Of a stretch of 64,000 bases of DNA, positions 1-8,695 are shown piece by piece. Under the pieces are notes generated by a model that was not told the DNA's origin, did no database searches, and was given only the letters and a program-made list of their open reading frames with translations. The translations under genes were made by a program, and so were the position numbers. Within the stretch, counting starts at the first letter, position 1; every line of letters starts with the position of its first letter. The stretch is from Vibrio spartinae. GTDB taxonomy: Bacteria; Pseudomonadota; Gammaproteobacteria; Enterobacterales; Vibrionaceae. Where the stretch lies: contig NZ_AP024907.1 in NCBI RefSeq assembly GCF_024347135.1, positions 1,665,001 to 1,729,000 on the forward strand. Direction: 5' to 3'.

Positions 1-170
1 CGTGAATCCTAACCTGCATGTTGCATATAATGGTCCGACTTGCAGATTAATTTTTATTTTATATCAATCATCTGACTGCGGTAGCGTGGTGGCTCAGGAA
101 AGACTTGGTTAAACAGTGTTCAGTCACCATGTTCCAACAATCATAAAGAAAGCACACGAAGGGTGTTTAC

Positions 171-2372
171 ATGGCAACGTTAGGATTCAGACTCACCATT
201 GATGGCGTCAATGATGAGACATTGGTGGTCCGTGACTATCAGGGCGTCGAATCGATTTCAGACTCGGTGGATGATCAAGGTCAACCGGTTTATGGCTATC
301 GGTATCGCATCGATATTGCCAGCCGCAACAGCGACCTGAGTTTCGAGCAGATGGTCGATAGCAGTGCATTGCTGGAAGTGCTGCGCGATCAGGAAGTGGT
401 GCAAAAAGTGCACGGCATTATCCGCAACTTCAGCCGGGGCGATACCGGGCATCACCATACATTCTATTCACTGACGTTGGTGCCTTCTCTGGAAAGACTG
501 TCGCTGCGCCATAACAGCCGGATCTTCCAGCAACTGGATGTGCCGGAAATTCTCTCGGTGCTGTTTCAGGAAATGGATATCAATGATTATGCGTTTTCGG
601 TACGCCGTGAGTGTGCCAAACGCGAATACTGCGTCCAGTACCGCGAGACCGATTTAGAATTTTTCCACCGTCTGGCGGCTGAAGAAGGGCTGATGTACCA
701 CTTTGAGCATCAGCAAGACAAGCATGTGTTAGTCATCACCGATAATTCCGAAGGGTTCGGTCGCCTTGCCATGCCGGTGCCGTATAACGCGCTGTCCGGC
801 GGGGTGTTTGAAACTCCGTATGTCTCGACCCTGACCGAGCATAAACAAATGGACGTCAGTGACGTCCGACTGGGCGATTACAGTTTTAAAAAGCCATCCT
901 ACAATCTGGCCCAGTCCGCCACTGGCGCTGATATGAGTTATCAGCGCGGTGACTATGAGCACTTTGACCAGCCGGGACGATTTAAAGACGACCCCAGCGG
1001 TCAGGCGTTTACGCAAATCCGCCTTGAAGCCTTGCGCCGACATGCGCATACCTTCAGCGGTAAAAGTAATGAGGCGCAACTTCAGGCCGGGAAGCGTTTT
1101 GATTTGATGGAGCACTTGGATGGTGAGATGAATCGCAATTATCTGCTGATTCAGGTCACCCATCAGGGCAGCCAGCCGCAAGCGCTGGAAGAATCCGGTG
1201 GCAGTGGTGCCACCACGTACGCCAACCAGTTTGCTGCGGTGAGCGGCGATCAGGTGTGGCGCATGACACCACGCAACAAACCAATCCTGAAATTTCCGAC
1301 CATGGGGAAAGTGGTCGGCCCTGACGGCGAAGAGATCTATTGTGATGAGCATGGCCGGGTGAAAGTGCAGTTCCCATGGGATCGCTATGGCAGCTCGAAT
1401 GAGCAAAGTTCTTGCTGGCTCCGTGTCACACAAGGTTGGGCCGGCGCGCAATATGGCATGATGGCCGTACCACGGATTGGTCACGAAGTGGTGGTGCATT
1501 TCCTCAATGGCGACCCCGATCAGCCAATCATTACCGGTCGGACATACAACGCCAATAATGTTACGCCGTATCCGTTGCCGGAGCACAAAACCAAAACGGT
1601 GATCCGCACCGAAACTCACCAAGGCGAAGGTTATAACGAACTGAGTTTTGAAGATCAGTCAGGCAGTGAAAAAATCTACCTCCATGCGCAGAAAGATACC
1701 GACACGCTGGTCGAAAACGACGCGACCACGCATATCAAGCATAACCAAAGTACCACCATCGACAATGACCGCTACAGCCATATCAAGGTCAATGATCACC
1801 ACACCGTCAGCGGTGAAGCGCGCACCAAAATCGCCAAAAGTCAGACACTGATGATTGAAGGCGAGCTACATGTGAAAGCGGGTAAAGTGTGGGTCAACGA
1901 AGCCGGTACAGAAATCCACATCAAAGCCGGTGAGCAAGTCATCATCGAAGCGGGGAATGAAATCACCCTCAAAGCCGGTGGCAGCTTCGTTAAAGTCGAT
2001 CCATCTGGTGTTTCCCTCAGCGGTGCCGGGGTGAACCTCAACTCCGGTGGCAGTGCCGGGAGTGGCAGTGGGTTTGGTGGGGAATTACCATTTAATGCCA
2101 AGGCTCTTATTCAGGAAGAGCAAAAACATATCATGGAGTTCTTCTATATGGATCCTGAGTTACAGCCATATGCAGGTACAAAATATAAAGCTGTTCTGAG
2201 TGATGGTACTGAGTTAACAGGAGCACTTGATGAAGACGGGTATGCCAAACTTGAGAATGTACCTAACGGTGTTGCCCGCATTCATTATCTTTCCGATGAA
2301 GCCTTTGATGATATTCCCAGAGAATCGATTTCTAAGGTTGTGAATCGACTTGATAGTTTACTGGGAGCGTAA
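171..2372 (+). CDS. vgrG: T6SS spike protein VgrG with C-terminal extension
   Basis: VgrG trimers form the T6SS needle tip and carry effectors. The 733-residue protein has the gp27-like base (about residues 1-370), the gp5 OB-fold (starting near [14 protein letters not shown]), a repetitive beta-helix (about 500-625), a Gly/Ser linker ([13 protein letters not shown]) and an extra domain of about 80 residues whose spacing (KAVLSDGTELTGALDEDGYA) looks transthyretin-like; such domains recruit effectors in other VgrGs. The ATG is preceded by GAAGGG. The DNase effector starts 4 bp after the stop, so the two are probably translated together and the extension probably loads it. The 3' half (1113-2083) is repeated at 4800-5770, and the first 282 bp recur at 12095. 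Function is secure; the role of the extension is inferred. Confidence 0.95.
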   Translation: MATLGFRLTIDGVNDETLVVRDYQGVESISDSVDDQGQPVYGYRYRIDIASRNSDLSFEQMVDSSALLEVLRDQEVVQKVHGIIRNFSRGDTGHHHTFYSLTLVPSLERLSLRHNSRIFQQLDVPEILSVLFQEMDINDYAFSVRRECAKREYCVQYRETDLEFFHRLAAEEGLMYHFEHQQDKHVLVITDNSEGFGRLAMPVPYNALSGGVFETPYVSTLTEHKQMDVSDVRLGDYSFKKPSYNLAQSATGADMSYQRGDYEHFDQPGRFKDDPSGQAFTQIRLEALRRHAHTFSGKSNEAQLQAGKRFDLMEHLDGEMNRNYLLIQVTHQGSQPQALEESGGSGATTYANQFAAVSGDQVWRMTPRNKPILKFPTMGKVVGPDGEEIYCDEHGRVKVQFPWDRYGSSNEQSSCWLRVTQGWAGAQYGMMAVPRIGHEVVVHFLNGDPDQPIITGRTYNANNVTPYPLPEHKTKTVIRTETHQGEGYNELSFEDQSGSEKIYLHAQKDTDTLVENDATTHIKHNQSTTIDNDRYSHIKVNDHHTVSGEARTKIAKSQTLMIEGELHVKAGKVWVNEAGTEIHIKAGEQVIIEAGNEITLKAGGSFVKVDPSGVSLSGAGVNLNSGGSAGSGSGFGGELPFNAKALIQEEQKHIMEFFYMDPELQPYAGTKYKAVLSDGTELTGALDEDGYAKLENVPNGVARIHYLSDEAFDDIPRESISKVVNRLDSLLGA
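1113..2083 (+). repeat. vgrG 3'-half duplication, copy 1
   Basis: This 971-bp stretch is repeated at 4800-5770 without indels (constant offset of 3687 bp). By eye I count about eleven substitutions, clustered at both ends, with a long central stretch that reads identical. The homology starts at CACTTGGATGG and stops at TTTGGTGGGGA, immediately before the effector-specific tails. It is a ready-made recombination arm for exchanging effector cassettes. Confidence 0.9.
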
Positions 2373-2375
2373 TTC

Positions 2376-3710
2376 ATGTGGGGAAATGATGTTTATGAAT
2401 GGCTTTATGACAATCTGGAAGATGCTTATACCGCAGGCGAAGACTATATCAAGCAGAAAGCTCAGGAAGCAAAAGATGCGGTTATGGGGCCAGTTCAGTG
2501 GATTTGGGAAACCCTTCAAGGCGACTTTAATGCAGATATGAGTACTGGGCAGATTGCTGCCAACACTGCGTTGGGGTTAATTCCAGTTGTTGATCAGATA
2601 TTAGACTGCCGAGATTTGGTAGCGAATTGTAAAAATATCAAAGAGGATAAAAGTAATAAAGGGGCGTGGATTGCTTTATGCTTGACGTTGATTGGTCTAT
2701 TTCCGACATTGGGTTCGGCAGCAAAAGGGATTTTGAAAATATTCTTCTTGTTCCTGCGTAAAGCGGGAGGGGATGTAGCGAGAGTGATTCGTCCGGCGAT
2801 GAAACCTGTTCTGTCTTTTCTGGCAGATCCGAAAGTACAGAAAATACTGGGTCAGAAGCAGGCCGGGGAAGTATTGACCAAAGTTGCTGACCAGTTGAAA
2901 GAGCTCTCTTCGATGGTGACAAAATCCAAACTACTTGCTTTGTTCGATGAAGCAGCCGATGCATTGAAAGGCGTCGTCAATAAAGTCAAAGCGGTTGCGC
3001 CTGCAAATGTCTGCCGGATGTTGGATGATTTTGTGGAGACGGTTGTCGAAATTCGCGGTAAAGCCGATGAAATGATCGGGGTTGTACTTGAGCCGGTACA
3101 AAAACTTCTCGATGATTTGGAAAAGCATCTGAAATTACAGATTGATGAGTTGAATAACAGCCATTTAGCTCCGGCAGGAGGTGTTGTTGTCCATCAGTTG
3201 GATGATAGTGTGGTGGCTATTCAGCCAAGAATTATTAAAGCGACCAATAAAGAGAAGGGAATTTTCGGTGAAATTATCAGTGATACTTTTATGGAAAACC
3301 GACAATTCAAAAATATGTTACCGGAGGACCGTCGTGTAAGAAAGATGACGGATAAGCCCCGAGGGCGGGGGATTGATGGCATTTATGAGAACACCAATCC
3401 ACCACCACCGTTTGTGGTTACTGAAACTAAATATCGAACAGATACGGGTAAATATATAGATGATGATGGTGTAGCGAAGGATTCTGTTCTTAGTAAAACA
3501 CGAGGTTCATCAGGTTTTCCAGCAGCGAAGCAGATGAGTGATGAATGGATTGAACCTAGAATTAGAGCCGAGCTGAATCCTAGGAAAGCTGAAGAAGTAA
3601 TAGATTCTGAGTATGAGCGTTGGCTTATGATTGTAGATGATTCCGGCCATGTGATTAATGTTACTAAACTAGATGATAAAGCTAACAGTGTTGAAGAGGT
3701 TATTTTATGA
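2376..3710 (+). CDS. T6SS DNase effector, PoNe-like PD-(D/E)xK nuclease
   Basis: The 444-residue protein is encoded directly behind vgrG. The N-terminal part (about 1-310) is helical and amphipathic with a hydrophobic stretch (AWIALCLTLIGLFPTLG) and probably serves delivery. The C-terminal part (about 310-444) has the PD-(D/E)xK nuclease signature: Asp334 in GIDGIY, then Glu350 and Lys352 in VTETK. The next gene encodes a DUF1911 protein, the known immunity family of PoNe DNases, which supports the PoNe assignment independently. GGGAG lies just upstream of the ATG, and the stop overlaps the immunity start (ATGA). The toxin presumably cleaves DNA in the target cell cytoplasm. Tox-REase-type nucleases with a similar fold are the alternative. 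Confidence 0.8.
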   Translation: MWGNDVYEWLYDNLEDAYTAGEDYIKQKAQEAKDAVMGPVQWIWETLQGDFNADMSTGQIAANTALGLIPVVDQILDCRDLVANCKNIKEDKSNKGAWIALCLTLIGLFPTLGSAAKGILKIFFLFLRKAGGDVARVIRPAMKPVLSFLADPKVQKILGQKQAGEVLTKVADQLKELSSMVTKSKLLALFDEAADALKGVVNKVKAVAPANVCRMLDDFVETVVEIRGKADEMIGVVLEPVQKLLDDLEKHLKLQIDELNNSHLAPAGGVVVHQLDDSVVAIQPRIIKATNKEKGIFGEIISDTFMENRQFKNMLPEDRRVRKMTDKPRGRGIDGIYENTNPPPPFVVTETKYRTDTGKYIDDDGVAKDSVLSKTRGSSGFPAAKQMSDEWIEPRIRAELNPRKAEEVIDSEYERWLMIVDDSGHVINVTKLDDKANSVEEVIL

Positions 3711-4684
3711 CGATGGATGTGACTGATTTTGAATTAAGTAGACGTGATCCTTTATTAAGTGGTGATGTATATAATGAACAGAGAGACTTTTTTCAAGATG
3801 ATAAGTCAAATCGATATGATAAAGTAAACGACTCGACAAATAGTATCGCGTTAAGAAGTCGGGTCAGTTGGTCATTGTCATTAGGTAAATTTGAGTATGC
3901 AACACTTGAATACTCGGCGGGAAGTAGTCTTGAAGAGGCTGAAATTCTAATTAGAGATGCCCTTGCTGAGCTGAATAGGCACAAAACTCAGTTTCCATTT
4001 AAATCATTTTCATATTGGGAACCAGATTCGTTTCAGTTTTTACTTTGGTCTCTCAGTTTTGCTATATTTTCTGGAGAGAAAAAATCGCTTGCCACGATTA
4101 TACGTATGTTAAGCAAGAATCCACAAGATGATGACGATCCTCTTCTTAGCATCCTTTTAGCTCGTTTAGGGTATATAGGTTTACCTCGTATAACCTATTT
4201 AGTATTCCCAAAATCCTATCAGCACCTTTACGATGCAATTAAAGGCGATGGTATTTCTCCTACAAAAACAGAGCGGCAGGAAAGTATCAAGCAGTATCTC
4301 AAAGGTTGGTATAAAGGGATGAAAGACTGCTACTGGTATAACCGTCATAAAGGTCAATTCCCGACTTTCTTTGGCTACTGGGCATTTGAAGCGGGGTTGG
4401 TGACATTACTCTATGGTTTGGACGATAGCAGTTACCGTCACATGCTCTACTATCCAAAAGATTTGGTTGATCACGCCAGAGCACAGGGGTATGACCAATT
4501 GTTTGCACCGGAGCTAATGGAGCAGCAGAAGCACTATATTGTTTTACCCGGAGATGAATGTTCGATAGATGGCACTTTTTTATGTAATCTGACGAATGAC
4601 CAAATTATATTAAACCGTGGTGATCGAGCTCCGGGGCCGATAGAAGATGAGAATGGCAACCGTATCTTTTGGGTGAGTCAATAG
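3707..4684 (+). CDS. PoNi-like immunity protein (DUF1910/DUF1911)
   Basis: The 325-residue protein has no signal peptide, consistent with neutralising a cytoplasmic DNase. The C-terminal half carries the tryptophan- and tyrosine-rich DUF1911 signature (LKGWYKGMKDCYWYNRHKG, then GYWAFEAGLVTLLYGLDD); the N-terminal half fits DUF1910. The ATG overlaps the effector stop by 4 bp and follows GAAGAGG, so the pair is translationally coupled. Base composition is more AT-rich than vgrG, as is usual for exchanged effector-immunity modules. The final 20 residues (GDRAPGPIEDENGNRIFWVSQ region) are hydrophilic and end 80 bp before the repeated hairpin at 4769. Confidence 0.85.
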   Translation: MTMDVTDFELSRRDPLLSGDVYNEQRDFFQDDKSNRYDKVNDSTNSIALRSRVSWSLSLGKFEYATLEYSAGSSLEEAEILIRDALAELNRHKTQFPFKSFSYWEPDSFQFLLWSLSFAIFSGEKKSLATIIRMLSKNPQDDDDPLLSILLARLGYIGLPRITYLVFPKSYQHLYDAIKGDGISPTKTERQESIKQYLKGWYKGMKDCYWYNRHKGQFPTFFGYWAFEAGLVTLLYGLDDSSYRHMLYYPKDLVDHARAQGYDQLFAPELMEQQKHYIVLPGDECSIDGTFLCNLTNDQIILNRGDRAPGPIEDENGNRIFWVSQ

Positions 4685-4763
4685 GAGGTTGTTCGAGACT
4701 ATTCATTATATTGTGAGTTTCATTCTATCAATCCAGATAAGCCACTCAAAATGATGCCTAAAT

Positions 4764-4800
4764 CAAACCGAGCCGCATCCGCGGCTCGTTTATCACAAAC
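4764..4800. repeat. Left-edge fragment of the cassette-boundary element
   Basis: These 37 bp match the left border (CAAACCGAGCC...TATCACAAAC) of the three larger elements starting at 8011, 11415 and 13468. Here the element breaks off and continues directly into the vgrG 3'-half copy. The sequence CAC at the junction is shared by the element and vgrG, so this looks like a deletion or recombination scar that removed the rest of an element. Confidence 0.8.
4769..4788. terminator. Hairpin after the PoNi-like gene
   Basis: CGAGCCGC and GCGGCTCG form an 8-bp perfect stem around ATCC, followed by TTTATC on the plus strand. It can terminate the vgrG-effector-immunity transcript. The same hairpin ends each cassette in this island. 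Confidence 0.7.
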
Positions 4801-5831
4801 ACTTGGATGGTGAGATGAATCGCAATTATCTGCTGATTCAGGTCACCCATCAGGGCAGCCAGCCGCAAGCGCTGGAAGAATCCGGTGGCAGCGGTGCCAC
4901 CACGTACGCCAACCAGTTTGCTGCGGTGGGCGGTGATCAGGTGTGGCGGATGACACCACGCAACAAACCAATCCTGAAATTTCCGACCATGGGGAAAGTG
5001 GTCGGCCCTGACGGCGAAGAGATCTATTGTGATGAGCATGGCCGGGTGAAAGTGCAGTTCCCATGGGATCGCTATGGCAGCTCGAATGAGCAAAGTTCTT
5101 GCTGGCTCCGTGTCACACAAGGTTGGGCCGGCGCGCAATATGGCATGATGGCCGTACCACGGATTGGTCACGAAGTGGTGGTGCATTTCCTCAATGGCGA
5201 CCCCGATCAGCCAATCATTACCGGTCGGACATACAACGCCAATAATGTTACGCCGTATCCGTTGCCGGAGCACAAAACCAAAACGGTGATCCGCACCGAA
5301 ACTCACCAAGGCGAAGGTTATAACGAACTGAGTTTTGAAGATCAGTCAGGCAGTGAAAAAATCTACCTCCATGCGCAGAAAGATACCGACACGCTGGTCG
5401 AAAACGACGCGACCACGCATATCAAGCATAACCAAAGTACCACCATCGACAATGACCGCTACAGCCATATCAAGGTCAATGATCACCACACCGTCAGCGG
5501 TGAAGCGCGCACCAAAATCGCCAAAAGTCAGACACTGATGATTGAAGGCGAGCTACATGTGAAAGCGGGTAAAGTGTGGGTCAACGAAGCCGGTACAGAA
5601 ATCCACATCAAAGCCGGTGAGCATGTCGTTATTGAAGCGGGTAATGAAATCACCCTCAAAGCCGGTGGCAGCTTCGTTAAAGTCGATCCGTCCGGTGTTT
5701 CCCTCAGCGGTGCCGGGGTGAACCTCAACTCCGGTGGCAGTGCCGGGAGTGGCAGTGGGTTTGGTGGGGAGATGGCAGAGTTGCCTTTAGCAGAAGGTCA
5801 CAGAACAAATCAGGGGTTTTACGATGAGTAG
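4800..5831 (+). pseudogene. Displaced vgrG 3' fragment (silent C-terminal copy)
   Basis: This is the OB-fold and beta-helix half of VgrG without the gp27-like base, so it cannot form a normal spike alone. An open frame of 342 codons is retained (from TTG 4803 or ATG 4808). It is nearly identical to 1113-2083 of the intact gene, but ends in a different short tail ([21 protein letters not shown]) in place of the transthyretin-like extension. Its end overlaps the next effector start by 8 bp. Together with that effector and its immunity gene it resembles an orphan cassette left behind when a new module was inserted behind the intact vgrG. Whether it is expressed cannot be judged here. Confidence 0.8.
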
Positions 5832-7116
5832 TATTGCACTAAAAGAAATATTGACGAATAAAGAATATACTTTTAAAGAAAATATCAACTTAGACAACAA
5901 TACATCGGTTATGGCAAGCTTTCAGTTACAAGATAAAAATGGAAAGCTTTTAGGAAAAGAGATCCCGAAAAATTTAAAAATTAAGGACAAGAAAGTCTCT
6001 ACTAAAGTAAAGGTGGAAGATTTAGCTAAACAGAATAAAGTTTCTGTTAAAGATATTTATAAGCTAATGGCTTCAATTGATGTAGATAATGACAAAGTTT
6101 TTCAGAAAAATGAAAAAACTACTGTTGAAGTAATACCTATGGTATTGCAATCTGATCTGCTAAAAGATTCGGAAACTCTGAATAAGCTCGCAGTGAAGAG
6201 AAGTAAAGGATACAAGAAAGGAATTAAAGGAAATGAGGAAGTTAAACTAATTCAGAAAGCTCTGATTGAGTTGAATTTTGATTTGGGGAATGCTGGCGCT
6301 GATGGTTATTTTGGTAATGGGACAAAAGGAGTCATTGCACAGTTTCAAGCAGCTTATACTCCCACACATGCAACACACAAAGTATATGATTTTGGTGATA
6401 TTGATGGCATTGTCGGTAAAGATACAATTCTTGCTTTAGATGAAGCTTTATGTGATGAATGGACTAGTGAAATTAAATGTTCATGTAATCGGGACTTCTC
6501 TGTCGAAGATATAAAGAAATTAGTTGCGGCTATTCGGAGTAATACATATTACGATGGAGAGAGAATATTATTTTTCCATAAGAATAAACTCTTTAATTAT
6601 TATGCTAATGTTCCAGATGAAGATAGAACACATGAGAAACTAACTAAAGTATTGAATGATTCATTTAATAAATATGGAATATCAAAATGTATACACAAAA
6701 TACATTATTTAGCTAATATGTATGTGGAAACAATGTATTTTACTGCTACGAGAGAAGGTAAAGGGATATCTGACTATAGATATGATCCGTATAGAGGTCG
6801 AGGATTTCAGCATCTAACCTGGAAAGAAAACTATGAAAATTATAAAGAAGAACAATGTGTAGATATAGTTACTAATTATGAATGGGTTGCTGATAAGTTA
6901 GATATTGCTGCTGATACAGGAGCATGGTATTGGGATAAGAAATCAATAAATGATTACGCGGAGAAAGATAGTATATTTGATACAGCACGATTAATAAATA
7001 TTCCTGGGGCGAAAAAAAGCAGTCAGATTAATGGTTATGATAATAGAGAAAGTGCATGGAAAGCTTTGAAAAATATATTTAAATATCCAAGTAAGTGTTC
7101 TAGTGGAGGGGCTTAA
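5824..7116 (+). CDS. T6SS peptidoglycan hydrolase effector (PG-binding + GH19/lysozyme-like)
   Basis: The 430-residue protein has three parts: an N-terminal beta-rich region (about 1-110), a peptidoglycan-binding-1 domain (about 138-208: [14 protein letters not shown], then [18 protein letters not shown]), and a GH19 chitinase/lysozyme-like domain (about 215-425). The candidate catalytic acid is Glu302 in MYVETMYF, and [10 protein letters not shown] matches the RGRGxxQLT segment of these enzymes. Four cysteines flank the catalytic domain. There is no signal peptide, as expected for a T6SS cargo acting in the target periplasm. AGGGG precedes the ATG. The gene is AT-rich compared with the vgrG fragment before it, and the following gene encodes a secreted immunity protein. 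It is intact but sits behind a truncated vgrG. Confidence 0.8.
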   Translation: MSSIALKEILTNKEYTFKENINLDNNTSVMASFQLQDKNGKLLGKEIPKNLKIKDKKVSTKVKVEDLAKQNKVSVKDIYKLMASIDVDNDKVFQKNEKTTVEVIPMVLQSDLLKDSETLNKLAVKRSKGYKKGIKGNEEVKLIQKALIELNFDLGNAGADGYFGNGTKGVIAQFQAAYTPTHATHKVYDFGDIDGIVGKDTILALDEALCDEWTSEIKCSCNRDFSVEDIKKLVAAIRSNTYYDGERILFFHKNKLFNYYANVPDEDRTHEKLTKVLNDSFNKYGISKCIHKIHYLANMYVETMYFTATREGKGISDYRYDPYRGRGFQHLTWKENYENYKEEQCVDIVTNYEWVADKLDIAADTGAWYWDKKSINDYAEKDSIFDTARLINIPGAKKSSQINGYDNRESAWKALKNIFKYPSKCSSGGA

Positions 7117-7117
7117 T

Positions 7118-7948
7118 ATGATGTGGATGACTTTTATTATATTGTTTATTTCATCTGTCTCTAGTGCAGAATCAATAGAGTATGATCCTTTGAATTATAT
7201 AAAAATTAAAGATATATCCAAAAGTGGATATATAGTAAAGGATTTGAATGAAGATGGATTGAACGACTTTATTATAAAAGAAAAAAATAGTCTTAAACTA
7301 TTTTTATCTGAAGTTGATGATTATACTAGTTATGAGTTTTTTGTAAAATCAGATCATTTTGGATTGTCAAATAAAGACAATTTCTTACCTAATAATACTA
7401 ATGGTTTTAATCTCTGGTTTGCAGAGAAAAATGGTGTTGAAGCTGATGTCGCATTTTTATATATAGATGGTAAAATAAAGAGTTCTATTGGATATTATAA
7501 AATTTCTGAATATGATGTATTGGGGAATCGTTTAAAGAAACAAATGTATGTCATATGTGATGATTTTTCTCTTGATAAGAATGATGTTTATAGCATAATG
7601 GACAAAACATTATTTTATAAAGATAATCATTTCTCAATAAACGAAAGTGATCTTGAATATTTATTAAAAGAAAATCCAATAAATAAGAAAAATTTAATTA
7701 TGTATAGTGATACTGCCAATATTTTACAGAAGAAAGGTTTCTTAAGTGCATCTATATATCTATTGGGTGAGATTGTTAGAGTATATCCATCAAAAACTAC
7801 TGCTTATGAAAATCTTGGTGATGCCTACTGGGTGCTTGAAAAGGTCAATAAAGCAAAAGATGCATATCGGACTTATATTGAATTAATGAAAAAAGATGGT
7901 AAGGAAAGTAAAATTTCTGAGCAAGTCTTAGAACGTGTAGCTCGATGA
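7118..7948 (+). CDS. Periplasmic immunity protein with C-terminal TPR-like tail
   Basis: I do not know a named family. The start is set at ATG 7118 because GGAGGGG lies just upstream; an earlier ATG at 7103 would overlap the effector. The N-terminus is a signal peptide (MMWMTFIILFISSVSSA), so the product should be in the periplasm where the preceding peptidoglycan hydrolase would act. The mature N-terminal half contains DLNEDGLNDFII, an Asp-rich calcium-loop-like motif also seen in the immunity gene at 9509. The last 70 residues (from YPSKTTAYENLGDAYWVLE) look like a TPR pair and are almost identical to the tail of the gene at 12500, while the N-terminal parts differ. The immunity role is inferred from position and export. 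Confidence 0.7.
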   Translation: MMWMTFIILFISSVSSAESIEYDPLNYIKIKDISKSGYIVKDLNEDGLNDFIIKEKNSLKLFLSEVDDYTSYEFFVKSDHFGLSNKDNFLPNNTNGFNLWFAEKNGVEADVAFLYIDGKIKSSIGYYKISEYDVLGNRLKKQMYVICDDFSLDKNDVYSIMDKTLFYKDNHFSINESDLEYLLKENPINKKNLIMYSDTANILQKKGFLSASIYLLGEIVRVYPSKTTAYENLGDAYWVLEKVNKAKDAYRTYIELMKKDGKESKISEQVLERVAR

Positions 7949-8015
7949 TTACTAGGAACTGTGGAATAGTTAGTCGTGGTTGTTGTGCAATTTAAAGTTT
8001 AACTATCTCTCAAAC

Positions 8016-8035
8016 CGAGCCGCATCCGCGGCTCG
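8016..8035. terminator. Bidirectional terminator-like hairpin, element A
   Basis: CGAGCCGC/GCGGCTCG forms an 8-bp stem around ATCC. It lies between the convergent immunity gene (plus) and the small ORF (minus, stop at 8060), so it can end transcripts from both sides. U-runs are short on both strands. Confidence 0.6.
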
Positions 8036-8059
8036 ATTATCACAAACACCAATCAGGTT

Positions 8060-8254
8060 TTATGCAATATTTTCATCCCCGTCTTCATGATACCGACAAT
8101 AGTGGGTGGTTATTAAGTTGTTGAGATAGAGTAAAACTTCACACATTTCCTGTCGGTTTTCCCGTTGTTCCGCCAGAAAAATCTCTTCCAGTTGGCGTAA
8201 GTATTCACGGGCTTTTTGTGACAGTTGTGGATCATAGTGGATGGTTTCGAACAT
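8060..8254 (-). CDS. Conserved 64-residue protein of the repeat element, copy A
   Basis: I do not recognise this protein. It starts MFETIHYDPQLSQKAREY and ends HEDGDENIA; it is acidic and predicted helical, with Cys residues at 38 and 53 and no membrane segment. The start at 8254 is used because all three copies share it; an ORF extension to 8305 exists only here. The three copies at 8060, 11464 and 13517 encode identical proteins although the DNA differs: I count eight silent differences between A and B and six between A and C. That pattern argues for a translated gene under selection. It faces leftward, away from the structured region that forms its leader. Confidence 0.75.
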   Translation of the reverse strand: MFETIHYDPQLSQKAREYLRQLEEIFLAEQRENRQEMCEVLLYLNNLITTHYCRYHEDGDENIA

Positions 8255-8295
8255 AGTAAATTCCCAGGTAAAGTTGAAATTTGTTCCATCATCCA

Positions 8296-8502
8296 AAGGG
8301 ACCAATCTTTGGGTGGTGGACTGAGTCGGGTTTGGTCCTACCGTTACCTAGGCTACGGCCAGCCAAGCGGCTGCCCAATCAGTCCACCATAATTTTCAGG
8401 CGGCACTGATAGTCGCATAAAAACAGTTCGGAGAGAACCGTGTTTATGCACCTAAGTATTAGAAAACGGGGGACCAATCCCATCCCGGAATGTTTCCGGT
8501 AC
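8296..8502 (-). ncRNA. Structured leader RNA candidate, element A
   Basis: Read on the minus strand this is the leader of the small ORF. Pairings seen: GGTGGACTGA 8315-8324 with TCAGTCCACC 8379-8388; GGACCAA 8299-8305 with TTGGTCC 8332-8338, crossing the first as a pseudoknot; CCGT 8341 with ACGG 8355; CAGCC 8360 with GGCTG 8369; GCATAAA 8415 with TTTATGC 8443; CCGGAA 8485 with TTCCGG 8494. A second GGACCAA at 8471-8477 could pair with the same TTGGTCC segment, making two mutually exclusive folds. It resembles no riboswitch class I can name. Confidence 0.55.
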
Positions 8503-8695
8503 AGGGTTAGATTAATGAACGTCGGGCACTGGTACAATAGACGCAAGTATGGAAAAAGTATGAGGTTCTTCGAGTCAGTTCACTTTTCTGATGGAATCTA
8601 AAAGAGAAGCGCGATTGATGATGAAGACAGGCACATAATCAGCCAGATGAGAATTGGATGAAGGTTATTCAGCGTACAATACAACTCAATTTATG

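Larger units (their letters stand above)
8011..8694. repeat. Cassette-boundary element, copy A (complete)
   Basis: This 684-bp unit is repeated at 11415-12093 and, with a divergent right end, at 13468-14052. In order on the plus strand it holds a terminator-like hairpin, the minus-strand 64-codon ORF, a conserved structured region, and a right arm ending CAACTCAATTTAT. An immunity gene always lies to its left. Different T6SS sequence starts sharply after its right border: here a truncated hydrolase effector, in copy B a vgrG start. I see no terminal inverted repeats, no target duplication and no transposase, so it is not a typical insertion sequence or MITE. Confidence 0.85.

Noticed and set aside
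729..1622. 297-codon minus-strand frame inside vgrG, repeated at 4758-5309
   Set aside because: It is the antisense shadow of the vgrG coding sequence, shows no family motif and no ribosome binding site, and is repeated only because vgrG is.
8296..8502. HDV-like ribozyme in the structured leader
   Set aside because: The pseudoknot topology is similar, but the P3 hairpin is missing between the crossing strands and no catalytic-C context is visible.
8060..8502. Type III toxin-antitoxin pair (pseudoknot RNA plus protein)
   Set aside because: The RNA lacks short tandem repeats and the 64-residue protein is far shorter than ToxN-type toxins and shows none of their motifs.
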